Shown here: one piece after another, positions 1 through 8,387 of the stretch
Layout: the number at the start of each line of letters is the position of its first letter
Position numbering within the stretch: position 1 is the stretch's first letter
Source of the DNA: Palsa-461 sp036844945
Lineage (GTDB): Bacteria; Actinomycetota; Acidimicrobiia; Acidimicrobiales; RAAP-2
NCBI GenBank assembly: GCA_036844945.1
Contig: DAIUEV010000014.1
Location: forward strand, 1 to 64,000
Reading direction: 5' to 3'
Length of the DNA stretch: 64,000 nt
Notes under the pieces: model-generated
Told to the model about the DNA's origin: nothing
The model's database searches: none
Seen by the model: only the letters and a program-made list of their open reading frames with translations
Position numbers and translations under genes: made by a program

Positions 1-188
1 CTGCCGAGATCAGGTCCTCGATCTCATGAACTCAGGCACCGTTGGGGGTGCAACGGCACCCTCTGCTGGGCCCAATGGCTGTGGTCGTCAGGGGACCCCG
101 GCTTCGCGTTCGCTCAAGCTCGGCGGCCCCGGCCCGATTTCGCCCGGCGCTCACATCTAAGGAGCACGGCAAGGGCGACCCACCGGCA

Positions 189-956
189 CTACTCGTTGGC
201 CACCGCGCCCACTGAGGACCACCCGATGGCTCCGGTCACGTCGTACATCGTGCACAAGCCGATGGCGACTCCGTCCCCGCCCAGGTGATTGGTGACCTCG
301 ACACCGATCCACTCCGACACCGGCGGCCGCTGGATGGTGAGGGTCAGGTCGGCGTTGATGAACTGGAGTCCGGCGGCGCCGGCGTTGGCAAGGGGATTCG
401 GGAGATCAGCGGCTAGGGCAACCCGGACGTTCCCGGTCAGGTCTTCCCCGGAGACCAGCTGCCAGTTGTCCCTCATCCAGATCTGCTTTCGACCGGCCGA
501 TGAGAAGGCGTGAGGCGTGACCGGCCGGAACTCCCACCCAGCAAAGACCGACTCAGGAGGAGCGATCGTATCGGGGTGGGGAGCGTCCCACTCCGGCGCG
601 CTCCACAGCTCGCCCGCTGGGTGCGGACCGGTTCGCAGCGCAACGGAGGACCCTCTGGCCACCATGCTGCCATCGCAGGTGATCGACATGTCGACGGCCC
701 GCACTCGCCGGCCGTCTCGGGCAACGCTGGTGGCCACCTGGAACGGCTTCATGGGGGGGAACCGGAACATGTCCAGCGTCAAGCGGACGAGACGGTACTC
801 GCTCGGGGTCTCCCGCTCGCTCACCCGCGCCGCCAGGCCGGCAAGCAGCCGTCCATGGAGCATGTCGGGCGACCACGGGCTTCTCGCCTCGGGCACCGGA
901 ACCAGACCGTCAGCTGTCTCCTCAAAGAATGCTCCGGCCACCCCGGGATTATGCAA
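189..956 (-). CDS. Thioesterase-like (TesB/4HBT_3-type) protein
   Basis: The 255-residue product looks like an acyl-CoA thioesterase-superfamily protein with two hotdog folds. It has an early 'RSPWSPDMLHGRL' segment (around residues 25-38), where such proteins usually read 'GPW...HGG', then a 'RLTLDMFRFPPMKPF' strand near residue 57. These are typical of the Pfam 4HBT_3/TesB-like group, which hydrolyses or binds acyl-CoA esters in the cytoplasm. The first in-frame start is TTG at 956 and has no clear ribosome-binding site; an in-frame GTG at 941 is an alternative. The gene stands alone on the minus strand, so its substrate cannot be inferred. Family assignment is moderately sure; exact function is unknown. 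Confidence 0.6.
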   Translation of the reverse strand: MHNPGVAGAFFEETADGLVPVPEARSPWSPDMLHGRLLAGLAARVSERETPSEYRLVRLTLDMFRFPPMKPFQVATSVARDGRRVRAVDMSITCDGSMVARGSSVALRTGPHPAGELWSAPEWDAPHPDTIAPPESVFAGWEFRPVTPHAFSSAGRKQIWMRDNWQLVSGEDLTGNVRVALAADLPNPLANAGAAGLQFINADLTLTIQRPPVSEWIGVEVTNHLGGDGVAIGLCTMYDVTGAIGWSSVGAVANE

Positions 957-1178
957 TGCGCAGCGAGTTCGGTCATCCTCGAAGTAGATGTGCGGGGCCC
1001 GCCGGGTAGTGAAGGTTGCCGTGAGGATGAGAGGGTCTTCTCACGTCAACGGTGAATACAGGATCTGCAGGAGGTCACGGTTACCGAGCTGGGTGGTCAA
1101 CACTACGAAGTGGGCCTCTGTGGGAGTACCTGAGTTCGAATGCCGTCCCGTTGGGGTGCTCGCTGGACTTGCGGAGAG

Positions 1179-1574
1179 TCAGTTGCGCCAATTCGTCGGG
1201 TCTGAGGTGTAGTGGGAGCGCCACTCGACGACTTTTCCTCCCCGATCAACACGCATGATGTCAGCACCAGGCTTTTCGGAGCCATCGGGCAGGTGGCACG
1301 TGTAGACGAGGATGACGGTTTCGGTCCCCGCATATGCGGAGTTGAGCGTGTAACGAATATCACCCGATCGGTTGAGCGCTTCTGCCACATAGGAGCGGAG
1401 AGCGTCCCGGCCTTCGACGGTCGTCTTGCTCGGATCGCCGAGTTGCTTGGCCACGTATGGAGAGCTGAAGACAACGTCAGCTCCGAATGGTTCCATGATC
1501 AAATCGAGATCGAGGCCATTCCAGCCATCCTCCCAATGGCGGGCCAGCGAAGCGACGGTCGCGCCATCGATCAC
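1179..1574 (-). CDS. SnoaL/NTF2-like domain protein
   Basis: A 131-residue protein with the size and pattern of the NTF2-like/SnoaL fold: an N-terminal helix ('LARHWEDGWNGLDLDLIM', residues 9-26), a strand with 'FSSPYVAK', a middle helix with 'GRDALRSYVAEAL', and late strands ending 'GKVVEWRSHYTSD'. Members act as small cone-shaped enzymes (isomerase or cyclase type) or ligand-binding proteins. No catalytic residue assignment is safe here. It starts with GTG at 1574. The gene lies upstream of, and on the same strand as, the thioesterase-like gene, with about 220 bases between them, so co-transcription is possible but not shown. Confidence 0.6.
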   Translation of the reverse strand: MIDGATVASLARHWEDGWNGLDLDLIMEPFGADVVFSSPYVAKQLGDPSKTTVEGRDALRSYVAEALNRSGDIRYTLNSAYAGTETVILVYTCHLPDGSEKPGADIMRVDRGGKVVEWRSHYTSDPTNWRN

Positions 1575-1712
1575 GTTCCCGAACGTACTCGCTCACCCAG
1601 CGAGGATGCTCGTCGGGCATGACCTTATGATCACAGAGCCAACCGTCGTGGCGGAGATGCCGTTGCGGCTCGCAAGCCGATTCCGAGTTGCAGTTCTTGG
1701 CTCTGCCTGCGG

Positions 1713-2399
1713 CTACTTCTTCTCCTTCTCTTTCGTGCTGGCAGGCGGGTACAGGGCGGGAAGGACATCCATCAGCTTTGGGAGCAGTGGCGTGAAGCGC
1801 CCGGCTCCCCAAGGCAGGTCGGGTTCATTGGCCAGGGCTTGGCCGAACACACCCGCGATAAAGACCGAGACCACGTAGAGGGCCTGTTCGGAATCCGCTT
1901 TCGGACCGAGTTGACCCAACGCGACGGCATCGGCGAGTGCTCGGCGCTGGATCGCGACCATCTCGACGCTCGGTGCCATCGCGTCCGCACTTGGCTCGAA
2001 GCGCGGGACGGGGCGCCAGAACATCAGCTGGGCGATCGGTCCGTTCGCCAAGCACCAGCGCCCGCTGGCGTCCAGAGCAGCGTTCAGCGCGTCGAGGCCC
2101 GGATCCGCCTGTTCCATGGCGACCCGCATGACCTCGAGATGGGCCTGCATGCCCCGCCGGAAGAGCCGGTCGTAAAGGGCCATGAGCGAGTCGAAGTACT
2201 TGTACAGCGACGGTGGTTGGACCCCGAGACGGCGAGCCACTTCCGAAAGCGTCAGGCCGTTGACCCCCTCTTCGCCCATGACCTCCAGAGCGATGTCGAG
2301 GATCTCCTCGATCGTCTCTTGACGGCGTCGGGCCCGCCGATCGGGCCCGGGCGGACCGGGAGACGAATCCGCCTGCGACGGATCAGAGGCTGCGCTCAT
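1713..2399 (-). CDS. TetR/AcrR family transcriptional regulator
   Basis: A 228-residue repressor-type protein. Residues about 22-70 form the TetR helix-turn-helix: 'RRQETIEEILDIALEVM' followed by 'LTLSEVARRLGVQPPSLYKY', the typical recognition helix. The remaining helical region would bind a ligand and dimerise. An ATG start at 2399 is clear. It is divergent from the SRPBCC gene at 2493, and the 90-base gap holds a 13-base inverted repeat (2409-2447) that overlaps a predicted promoter. That layout suggests it represses both itself and the SRPBCC gene until an unknown ligand binds. Family assignment is firm; ligand and target are inferred. Confidence 0.88.
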   Translation of the reverse strand: MSAASDPSQADSSPGPPGPDRRARRRQETIEEILDIALEVMGEEGVNGLTLSEVARRLGVQPPSLYKYFDSLMALYDRLFRRGMQAHLEVMRVAMEQADPGLDALNAALDASGRWCLANGPIAQLMFWRPVPRFEPSADAMAPSVEMVAIQRRALADAVALGQLGPKADSEQALYVVSVFIAGVFGQALANEPDLPWGAGRFTPLLPKLMDVLPALYPPASTKEKEKK

Positions 2400-2408
2400 G
2401 TCGTACGT

Positions 2409-2447
2409 AGATTAGCATAGGTGAGGGTTGACAGCCTAAGCTAATCT
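2409..2447. promoter_or_regulatory. Probable TetR operator (inverted repeat)
   Basis: The left arm AGATTAGCATAGG (2409-2421) and right arm CCTAAGCTAATCT (2435-2447) are inverted copies matching at 12 of 13 positions, separated by 13 bases. A further partial copy, TAGCTTAG, lies at 2451-2458. The repeat sits between a TetR gene and its divergent neighbour and overlaps the -35 hexamer of the plus-strand promoter, as expected for an autoregulated repressor site. The symmetry is seen directly; the protein that binds it is inferred. Confidence 0.72.
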
Positions 2448-2456
2448 CTGTAGCTT
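2428..2456 (+). promoter_or_regulatory. Promoter of the SRPBCC gene
   Basis: A perfect -35 TTGACA (2428-2433), a 17-base spacer and a -10 of TAGCTT (2451-2456) point rightward. The -35 lies in the loop between the two arms of the operator-like inverted repeat, and the right arm lies inside the spacer, so binding there should block RNA polymerase. Confidence 0.6.
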
Positions 2457-2492
2457 AGTCGTCACTGAGCTGTGACCGTGAAGGAGGGTGCC

Positions 2493-3008
2493 ATGTCGCC
2501 GAAGAACCAGCACTGGTGGTTGACCGAGGATCAGGTCGAACTTGTGATCGAGGCCGACGCCGAGCTGCTGTACGAGATGGTTTCCGACCTTCCTCGCATC
2601 GGCGAGTGGAGCCCCGAGTGCGAGCGGGTCGACTGGGAGGGTGATGTCACGGTGCCGGTCGAGGGCACCACGTTCAATGGCCACAACGCGGTCGGGCCCG
2701 GGCGCCACATCCGCTACTCACGCCATGGTCGGGTGCTCGTCGCAGAGCGCGGCAAGGAGTTCACCTTCATTACCGACGAAGGCGGACGCGAGTCGACGTT
2801 GTGGCGGTACCGGTTCGAGCCGACGGCGAACGGGACCCGGGTGACCGAGGGCTACGAGGTCCGCTGGATCCCGACATGGGCCCGGATCCTCGACGTCCCG
2901 CTGAATCGACACAAGGAGCTGGTCGCGAACATGCGCACCACGTTGGAGCGGCTGAAGGTGGCCGCAGAGTCCCGCACGCAACGCGCGGCGAAGAACGTGC
3001 AGCCATGA
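2493..3008 (+). CDS. SRPBCC (polyketide cyclase/dehydrase-like) family protein
   Basis: A 171-residue START/Bet v1-type fold protein. The N-terminal strand and helix read 'VELVIEADAELLYEMVSDL' followed by 'IGEWSPECERVDW', the standard opening of the SRPBCC 'polyketide cyclase 2' family. Later strands include 'TLWRYRFEPTANGTRVTEGY'. These proteins bind hydrophobic ligands in a central cavity; some are enzymes and many have no known role. I chose ATG 2493 over the upstream GTG 2472 because AAGGAGG at 2481-2487 is ideally placed before it. Expression is probably controlled by the divergent TetR gene through the inverted repeat at 2409-2447. Confidence 0.78.
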   Translation: MSPKNQHWWLTEDQVELVIEADAELLYEMVSDLPRIGEWSPECERVDWEGDVTVPVEGTTFNGHNAVGPGRHIRYSRHGRVLVAERGKEFTFITDEGGRESTLWRYRFEPTANGTRVTEGYEVRWIPTWARILDVPLNRHKELVANMRTTLERLKVAAESRTQRAAKNVQP

Positions 3009-3197
3009 CCACGTGCTTCAACGGGTGAACTCCAGTGCGTTGAATGGGTTTCAACAGGTTGACGCGATTGTGGCTGCTCGTCACCACGTGAGGCCAAACG
3101 TGTCATAGACATTCGCAGCACATGAACCTTGCAGGCGATCCGAGGGAGCGTCCCCCGTCGCGCCAGGGTCGTCGCAGTTCGTCCTGCGATGCCTGAC

Positions 3198-3791
3198 TCA
3201 GATCCAGTTCGCCACCTTTGCGCTCCACCACTTCACCATGGCATCTGCATTGGCTGTTGTGCTGGTGAGCTGCACCATCAGGTCATCGGCAGTCACCGTC
3301 GCGGCGATCGTCGGTGGCGCTTGACCGTTGCTGAGTGTGTAGTCGAATTCGACGATGTGACCGAGAGTCTTGCTCTTCCCCCCGGTGTTCCAGTTGGTCT
3401 CGCACCCAGCGATGAAAGTGGTGAAGTTGCCGCAGCCAGTGCCACCCGCCTTCACGCTGAATTGCGTCAGAAATCTGCCGTAGCCCGCGCTCAGGCGAGT
3501 CTTGTTCGAGTAGAGGTAGTAGTACACGTCGTAGGCAGGTATCGAAGCCGTTGAACCAACACAGCTGATCTGAGCGATCGCGCCCGCCCCTGGGCCGATA
3601 ACGGTCGTACAGGGAAATTTGGCAATGACGTCCGCGGGGATCAGTGACAGGAGCCTGACAAGCGGCGTTTGAGCCGAGCCGCCCGCGCCTTGTGCGGAGG
3701 TTGCGAAGGGGGTCGTTCCCAGCACGAGCAGACCGGCAACCGAGGCTGGAACCGCTAGGCGGCCGAGTACACGTCGAGTCCTGGACTCCAT
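3198..3791 (-). CDS. Secreted protein of unknown function
   Basis: A 197-residue predicted exported protein. The N-terminus has an Arg-rich start (MESRTRRVLGR), a hydrophobic core (about residues 12-27) and a probable signal-peptidase site after 'FATSAQG'. The mature part contains four cysteines at wide spacing ('FPCTTV', 'ISCVGS', 'GTGCGNF', 'AGCETN'), which could form disulfides outside the cell. I recognise no enzyme motif. The ATG at 3791 is preferred over longer in-frame starts because a GGGGAGG sequence precedes it and it places the signal peptide at the N-terminus. It shares strand and export signal with the gene at 4279-4884, but about 490 bases and a strong hairpin separate them. Confidence 0.6.
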   Translation of the reverse strand: MESRTRRVLGRLAVPASVAGLLVLGTTPFATSAQGAGGSAQTPLVRLLSLIPADVIAKFPCTTVIGPGAGAIAQISCVGSTASIPAYDVYYYLYSNKTRLSAGYGRFLTQFSVKAGGTGCGNFTTFIAGCETNWNTGGKSKTLGHIVEFDYTLSNGQAPPTIAATVTADDLMVQLTSTTANADAMVKWWSAKVANWI

Positions 3792-4278
3792 GGTCCGCGA
3801 CCTCCCCACGCCAGATGACCGTACTACCCGCAAACCTTGCAACGCCTCGCTCGAACCAAGAACACAACGGGGCGCGACCAACACATCCCCAGGATCCGGG
3901 AAGCTCGGCCATCGGTCACGTGACCGCATGGGGTGCGGGTCGAAATCGACTCTGCGTATTCCGCATCGGGGATCCTCGCGCCGGCGTCGATCAGGTAGGT
4001 CAGAGGACCGGCATCGGCCGAACAAACATCCGGCGGTACACCGCCAAGATGGGCCGCCGAGCATCGCTCGGCGGCCCATCTCCGCCAAAAGCTCAACAGA
4101 CGATGGCGAGCACCGACGCCTGCCGAGGCACTGAGGTCACCGACCAAGAACGCACCAGAAGCAAGGTGTGGGTAGACCGGCGGGTGCCGGGGACCACGAC
4201 CGTCAATTGGAACAGCGGCGCGGGGCCGAGCCGACGCACGTGGGCACGCCGACCCGACCCCTCCGACTTCAACGGTTT
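3792..4278. other. Non-coding interval with one strong hairpin
   Basis: No convincing gene is visible between the two secreted-protein genes. Reading frames here lack a ribosome-binding site and family resemblance. The only clear structure is the perfect hairpin at 4048-4080. The promoter of the gene at 3198-3791 must lie in its left part. Confidence 0.5.
4048..4080 (-). terminator. Strong perfect hairpin, probable terminator
   Basis: Arms 4048-4062 (GATGGGCCGCCGAGC) and 4066-4080 are perfect reverse complements of 15 bases around a 3-base loop (ATC). It lies about 200 bases downstream of the minus-strand secreted-protein gene ending at 4279. No T-run follows on either strand, so a GC-rich actinobacterial-type terminator is the likeliest reading, but the orientation is uncertain. 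Confidence 0.55.
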
Positions 4279-4884
4279 CTACGGAACGATCGCGGTGAAA
4301 TCGATGTCGTTGGCGGGGGTGCCGTTCAGCAACGTGTCCACCCGGAACACCAATGGTGTCTCACTGCAGTAACCCTCCCAGGCGACCGAGACCGAAGTGC
4401 CCGCACCGAAGGCAGCCGCGGATCCGTTCGACACGACGAGAGCACTGTTTGCCATCGTCGACGACGCGTCGGGCGTCAGACAGTAGATCCCTGCGGACGG
4501 GCTGGTAATCGTGGTCTTCCACCCCGTCAGCCCCTCGGTTTGGAAGCTCGGACTGCCGGCACCGGTTCCGTTTCCGTTGACCGACCCAACATCACGTGCC
4601 GAGCCCGCGGGTCCCGTTGGGCCGGTCTTGCCCTGCACACCGGTCTTGTTCCAGTTGAGACTGGTGTAACCGGCCGGGCAGCCCGATGTCACCGCGCTGT
4701 CGATGACCTTCAGGGTGTGGTCGGTGCCACTGGTTTGGTAACAGCCGTGGATCAAGCCACTGCCGTCGGGGATCGATGCACCACTCGTTCCGGCAAATAC
4801 GATGGCGGCCGTTGCGATCGCAGTCACCATCGCGATGCCGAGTCGCGACGCGGTGAGTCTTTTTATCGTGCTCAATTTGGACAT
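4279..4884 (-). CDS. Secreted protein with short collagen-like tract
   Basis: A 201-residue exported protein. Residues 1-35 form a signal peptide (MSKLSTIKRL, a hydrophobic stretch, cleavage near 'GTSGA'). The mature N-terminus 'IPDGSGLIHGCY' with 'LKVIDSAVTSGCP' and 'SLNWNKTG' is a module I know from many actinobacterial cell-surface proteins, where it leads into Gly-X-Y collagen-like repeats. Here the repeat is reduced to about four triplets ('GVQGKTGPTGPAG'), followed by a beta-rich C-terminal domain of unknown role. ATG 4884 is chosen because GAGGAG precedes it at good spacing and the signal peptide starts there. Surface location is likely; function is unknown. Confidence 0.68.
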   Translation of the reverse strand: MSKLSTIKRLTASRLGIAMVTAIATAAIVFAGTSGASIPDGSGLIHGCYQTSGTDHTLKVIDSAVTSGCPAGYTSLNWNKTGVQGKTGPTGPAGSARDVGSVNGNGTGAGSPSFQTEGLTGWKTTITSPSAGIYCLTPDASSTMANSALVVSNGSAAAFGAGTSVSVAWEGYCSETPLVFRVDTLLNGTPANDIDFTAIVP

Positions 4885-5133
4885 TGTCCGCTCTCCTCTG
4901 CCGGCGAGGGACAAGGTGTCCTAGACGATCGCCAGTTCTCGTGACTGAACGTACGCTTCGCGGAGGACTCATGCCCTTTACGTTCCTTCGACTGCCGTCG
5001 CAGGCACGAAAGCAACGGCGGGGACCCTTCGGCAAGGTCTCGCTCGGGGCACAACCGATTGCCGAGTGATCGTCGGGCCCAGGAACGCGCTCATCAGGGC
5101 AACGGTTGACCTTCCCGGCAGTGAGCGCCTTGC

Positions 5134-5748
5134 TCACCCGTCCTTCGACGCGACCCCCTCGTAGGCGAAGCTCACCAGCTCGGGGTGCCCCATGCGGTAG
5201 GTCTCGAGGGTCCCGATTCTGAGGTCTGCGTCCTCGATCAGCCGGTCGATCGGCCGGTTGAGGTGACAGCCGCCGGCCAGGTGACCCCACAACGGCGTGA
5301 GCCGGTCCTGCCACGCCGCCACCGAGGGCTTCGGCGAGCGCCCGTGCTCGGCGAAGCGCAGGGTCCCGCCGGGGCGCAGCACCCGCCGGGTCTCGGCCAG
5401 CGCGCGGGCGACATCGGGGATCGTGCAGAGCACGAAGGTCACGAGCACGTGGTCGACCGAATCGTCGGGGAGGGGGATGGCCTGGCCGTCGAGGCCGATC
5501 CAGTCGACCGGGCAGGTCGCGCTGGCAATCCGCCGCGCCGCCAGCGACCGGCAGACGGAGGCTGGCTCGACGGCCAGCACCCGGGTGACCTCGGCCGGAA
5601 GGTGGGGAAGATTGCGCCCGGAGCCGAAACCGAGCTCGAGAACCTGACCGCTCAATCCCGCCGTCACCCGCTTGCGGATGGGTTCCATCGGCCGGCCGAG
5701 CGCCACGTCGGTGAAACGGGGCAGGAGCCGATCGGTGTAGAAGCCCAT
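5134..5748 (-). CDS. Class I SAM-dependent methyltransferase
   Basis: A 204-residue methyltransferase of the UbiE/Methyltransf_11 type. Motif I is 'VLELGFGSGRNLPHL' (residues about 36-50), binding S-adenosylmethionine; an acidic 'AVEPA' follows, and 'VDHVLVTFVLCTIPD' with 'RVLRPGGTLRFAEHG' forms motifs post-I to III. The methyl acceptor is unknown. Its ATG at 5748 lies two bases after the stop of the preceding TIM-barrel gene on the same strand (5751), so the two are almost surely co-transcribed and translationally coupled. Confidence 0.85.
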   Translation of the reverse strand: MGFYTDRLLPRFTDVALGRPMEPIRKRVTAGLSGQVLELGFGSGRNLPHLPAEVTRVLAVEPASVCRSLAARRIASATCPVDWIGLDGQAIPLPDDSVDHVLVTFVLCTIPDVARALAETRRVLRPGGTLRFAEHGRSPKPSVAAWQDRLTPLWGHLAGGCHLNRPIDRLIEDADLRIGTLETYRMGHPELVSFAYEGVASKDG

Positions 5749-5750
5749 GG

Positions 5751-6626
5751 TCAGCCCCGATCGTCCGATGCGTTGTGACCGGCCGAGCGGGCGCGGACGA
5801 TCAGCCCGGCGATGAGGTCGCGCGCGGCGCGGGCGACCTCGGTGACCGGGAGGGCGGCGGTGACCGGGGAGATCACCTCGGGACCGATCAAACGGAGACC
5901 ACCGATCCGGTCGAGCGCCGAGAGAACCCCGACCAGGTCGAGGTCGCCCTCGCCCGGCAGCAGCCGGTGGAACGTCTCCTCACCGAGGCTGCCAGAGGGC
6001 TCCGCCGGTGCGTCGGCCACCTGCACCCCGAAGATCCGGTCGCCCGGCACCCGCGCGAGGGTGGCGAAGTCCGGGTGGCCCCGGAAGAAGTGCCAGGTGT
6101 CGAAGAGCAGCCCCCCGTTGGAACGGCCGGCCCCCGAGACCACGGTCCACGCCGACGACAGGTCGCCCACCGACAGCATCGGCATGAACTCGAGATGCAC
6201 GAGGGCGCCGATGCCCGACGCTTGATCGCACAGCGCGGCGAACGGCGCGATCAGCGCGTCGACCTCGACACCGCCCACGGGACCGATGGCGCCGATCGAC
6301 TCCGCGCCGATCGCCTCGGCCATCTGCAGGATCTCTTCGACGCCGACCGATGCGAGCCCCGACGGCGGGAGCGGGCCCTCGGTCCAGCTCATGACCGGAT
6401 CGATCACCACCGAGAGCCCCGCATCGCGAAAGAGACGGCCGAGCGCATTTGCCTCGGTGCCCTCGGCCTCCGACCGGCGCACGTCGAGCGGACTGAGCGA
6501 GATCCGGCCGAATCCGCCCACCTGCGCCGCCTCGACCCGCGCCGCGATCGGGCTGTCCAGCCCGAGGGTCCCCGCCCACAGCACCCATTCCACGTCCGTG
6601 ACAGGCTCGGCGTGTGAACTTGGCAT
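5751..6626 (-). CDS. Xylose isomerase-like TIM barrel (sugar phosphate isomerase/epimerase) protein
   Basis: A 291-residue protein resembling the AP-endonuclease-2/xylose-isomerase-like barrel family. Visible features are 'ISLSPLDVRR' early, 'HLEFMPM' (metal-ligand Glu) and 'NGGLLFDTWHFFRGH' (Asp and His metal ligands) and 'PGEGDLDL' near the C-terminus, where members read 'xGEGxxD'. Family members isomerise or epimerise sugars and inositols using a divalent metal. I chose ATG 6626, preceded by GGGGAG, over a much longer upstream frame that runs antisense through the enoyl-CoA hydratase gene. It is coupled to the methyltransferase downstream. Confidence 0.72.
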   Translation of the reverse strand: MPSSHAEPVTDVEWVLWAGTLGLDSPIAARVEAAQVGGFGRISLSPLDVRRSEAEGTEANALGRLFRDAGLSVVIDPVMSWTEGPLPPSGLASVGVEEILQMAEAIGAESIGAIGPVGGVEVDALIAPFAALCDQASGIGALVHLEFMPMLSVGDLSSAWTVVSGAGRSNGGLLFDTWHFFRGHPDFATLARVPGDRIFGVQVADAPAEPSGSLGEETFHRLLPGEGDLDLVGVLSALDRIGGLRLIGPEVISPVTAALPVTEVARAARDLIAGLIVRARSAGHNASDDRG

Positions 6627-6726
6627 TGCACCGCTCCCCGGCACGCCCGAGCTCCGGTGTGCCGTCCGGCGACTGTAGACCCGGCACCTGCGTGGCCACC
6701 GGGCCGTTCGCCGCGGGTGGTCGCGG

Positions 6727-7512
6727 GTGAGCGACGACCTGGGGGCGGCGGGCCTGCGCTTCGAACGCGAGGGCGCCCTCGGCTGGTGCGTCATCGACCG
6801 TCCCGAGGCGCGCAACGCCTTCACCCCGGCCATGTACTTCGGGTTGAAGCGGGCGGTCCGGCTCGTCAACAGCGATCCCGAGCTGGCCGCGCTGATCATC
6901 ACCGGCACCGGTGACGCCTTCTCGGCGGGTGGCGACCTGGGCGGCCGGTCCCAGCCCGGCGATGACCTGCCCGCCGACCTCACCGGGCCGGACGTCCTGC
7001 CGTTCCTCACCATCCGGGACAGCCCGGCGCCGGTGGTGGCCGCGGTGAACGGGATCTGCCAGGCCGGCGGGCTCCTCGTGGCGATGATGGCCGACATCGC
7101 GGTGGCCAGCGATCGGGCCACCTTCCGGGTGCCCGAGCTCCTCCGGGGCATCACCGACGCCACCTACGCCGCCGCCCTGCCCGCCCACGTCGGGGTTGCC
7201 GTCGCCCGCGACCTGTTGCTCTCGGCCCGGCGCTTCGACGCCGCCGAGGCGCAGCGGATCGGGCTCATCAGCCGGGTCGTGCCACACGACCAGCTCCGCG
7301 ACGCCGCCGTCGAGGCGGCCGGCCAGATCCTGCAGACCGCGCCGGCGGCCCGCGCCCAGGTGAAGCGCATGCTCAACGAGCGCTACGGCCTCATCGACTA
7401 CCAGACGATGTTCTTCACCCTCGCCCACTCCGAGGAGCCCCGGGAAGGGATGCGGGCGTTCATGGAGAAGCGCCCGCCCGCCTGGATCCCCGAGCAGTTC
7501 GCCGGCGGGTGA
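6727..7512 (+). CDS. Enoyl-CoA hydratase/isomerase (crotonase) family protein
   Basis: A 261-residue crotonase-fold protein. It contains 'CVIDRPEARNAFTPAM' (substrate entry), 'ALIITGTGDAFSAGGDLGG' (oxyanion-hole loop), 'VNGICQAGGLLVAMMADI' (CoA pocket), and 'FRVPELLRGITDA', where the Glu corresponds to a catalytic acid of enoyl-CoA hydratases. Normal length is about 260. It probably acts on an acyl-CoA in fatty-acid or related catabolism; the exact reaction cannot be read because crotonases are functionally diverse. It starts with GTG at 6727 with only a weak ribosome-binding site and is divergent from the TIM-barrel gene. Confidence 0.85.
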   Translation: MSDDLGAAGLRFEREGALGWCVIDRPEARNAFTPAMYFGLKRAVRLVNSDPELAALIITGTGDAFSAGGDLGGRSQPGDDLPADLTGPDVLPFLTIRDSPAPVVAAVNGICQAGGLLVAMMADIAVASDRATFRVPELLRGITDATYAAALPAHVGVAVARDLLLSARRFDAAEAQRIGLISRVVPHDQLRDAAVEAAGQILQTAPAARAQVKRMLNERYGLIDYQTMFFTLAHSEEPREGMRAFMEKRPPAWIPEQFAGG

Positions 7513-7524
7513 CCCGCCGCCGGC

Positions 7525-8337
7525 TCAGGCCAACTGGGTGCCGCCGTCGACCGAGAGGACCTGTCCGGTGACGAATGCGGCCGCGTCCGACGCGAGGTAG
7601 ACCGCCGCCGCCGCGACCTCGCGCGGATGGGCGGTCTGGCGCTCGAGCAGCGTGCGCCGACCGATCGAGTGGAGCTCCTCCCCGCGGGTGGCGGCCAGCC
7701 GCGCGATCAGTCCGTCGGGGTGCCACCGGCTCCCCGGGCTGACGTCGTCGGGCCCCTCGGGCAGGGTCCCGTAGGGTGCGATGGCGTTCACGGTCACACC
7801 GTCGGGCCCGACCTCCTTGGCCAGCACCCGGGTGAACGCGTGCACCGCCCCTTTCATCGCCGAGTACACCGCGAGGAGCGGGTCGCCCACGATCCCCGAG
7901 CTCGACCCCATGTTGATGATGCGGCCCGATCTCCGTTCCAGCATGCCTGGGAGCACCGCGTGCGTGCAGTTGAGGGTGCTCCCGATGTTGAGGGCGATGT
8001 CCCGCTCCCAGGTCTCGGGGTCCGAGTCGACGAAGCGGTCCATGCCGACGTTGCCCCCGACATTGTTGACCAGCACGTCGATCCGGCCGAAGCGGGCGAG
8101 CGCGGCCTCGACCATCGCCTCGACCTGCGGCCGGTCGGTCACGTCGGCCGCCACCCACAGGGCGTCGGCCGCCCCGCCGTCGAGCAGCTGCGCGCAGACC
8201 CGGGCACCCCGCGCCGCGTCGCGGCCGACCACCACGACATTGCAGCCCTCGTGGGCGAAGCCGAGCGCGATGGCCCGCCCGATGTTGGCGTTGGCCCCGG
8301 TGACGACGACCGTGCGGCCGGCCAGTCCCGTCTCCAC
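7525..8337 (-). CDS. SDR family NAD(P)-dependent oxidoreductase
   Basis: A 270-residue classical short-chain dehydrogenase/reductase. The Rossmann motif 'VVVTGANANIGRAIA' starts near residue 8, 'VLVNNVGG' (NNAG-type) follows, and the active site is a Ser in 'NMGSSSGIVGD' with 'YSAMK' (YxxxK). The C-terminus ends 'GQVLSVDGGTQLA', typical of FabG-like enzymes. The substrate is not evident. The GTG at 8337, preceded by GGTAGG, gives the normal SDR length; longer in-frame versions run antisense through the DJ-1 gene and are rejected. It converges with the enoyl-CoA hydratase gene (12-base gap). Confidence 0.87.
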   Translation of the reverse strand: METGLAGRTVVVTGANANIGRAIALGFAHEGCNVVVVGRDAARGARVCAQLLDGGAADALWVAADVTDRPQVEAMVEAALARFGRIDVLVNNVGGNVGMDRFVDSDPETWERDIALNIGSTLNCTHAVLPGMLERRSGRIINMGSSSGIVGDPLLAVYSAMKGAVHAFTRVLAKEVGPDGVTVNAIAPYGTLPEGPDDVSPGSRWHPDGLIARLAATRGEELHSIGRRTLLERQTAHPREVAAAAVYLASDAAAFVTGQVLSVDGGTQLA

Positions 8338-8387
8338 CGCGGCGAAACCTACCTTCCGCCACCCGACGGGGCTTTCCGATGGGCGCC

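Noticed and set aside
3198..4088. Longer start for the secreted protein at 3198
   Set aside because: The extra N-terminal residues precede the signal peptide, have no ribosome-binding site and cross the strong hairpin.
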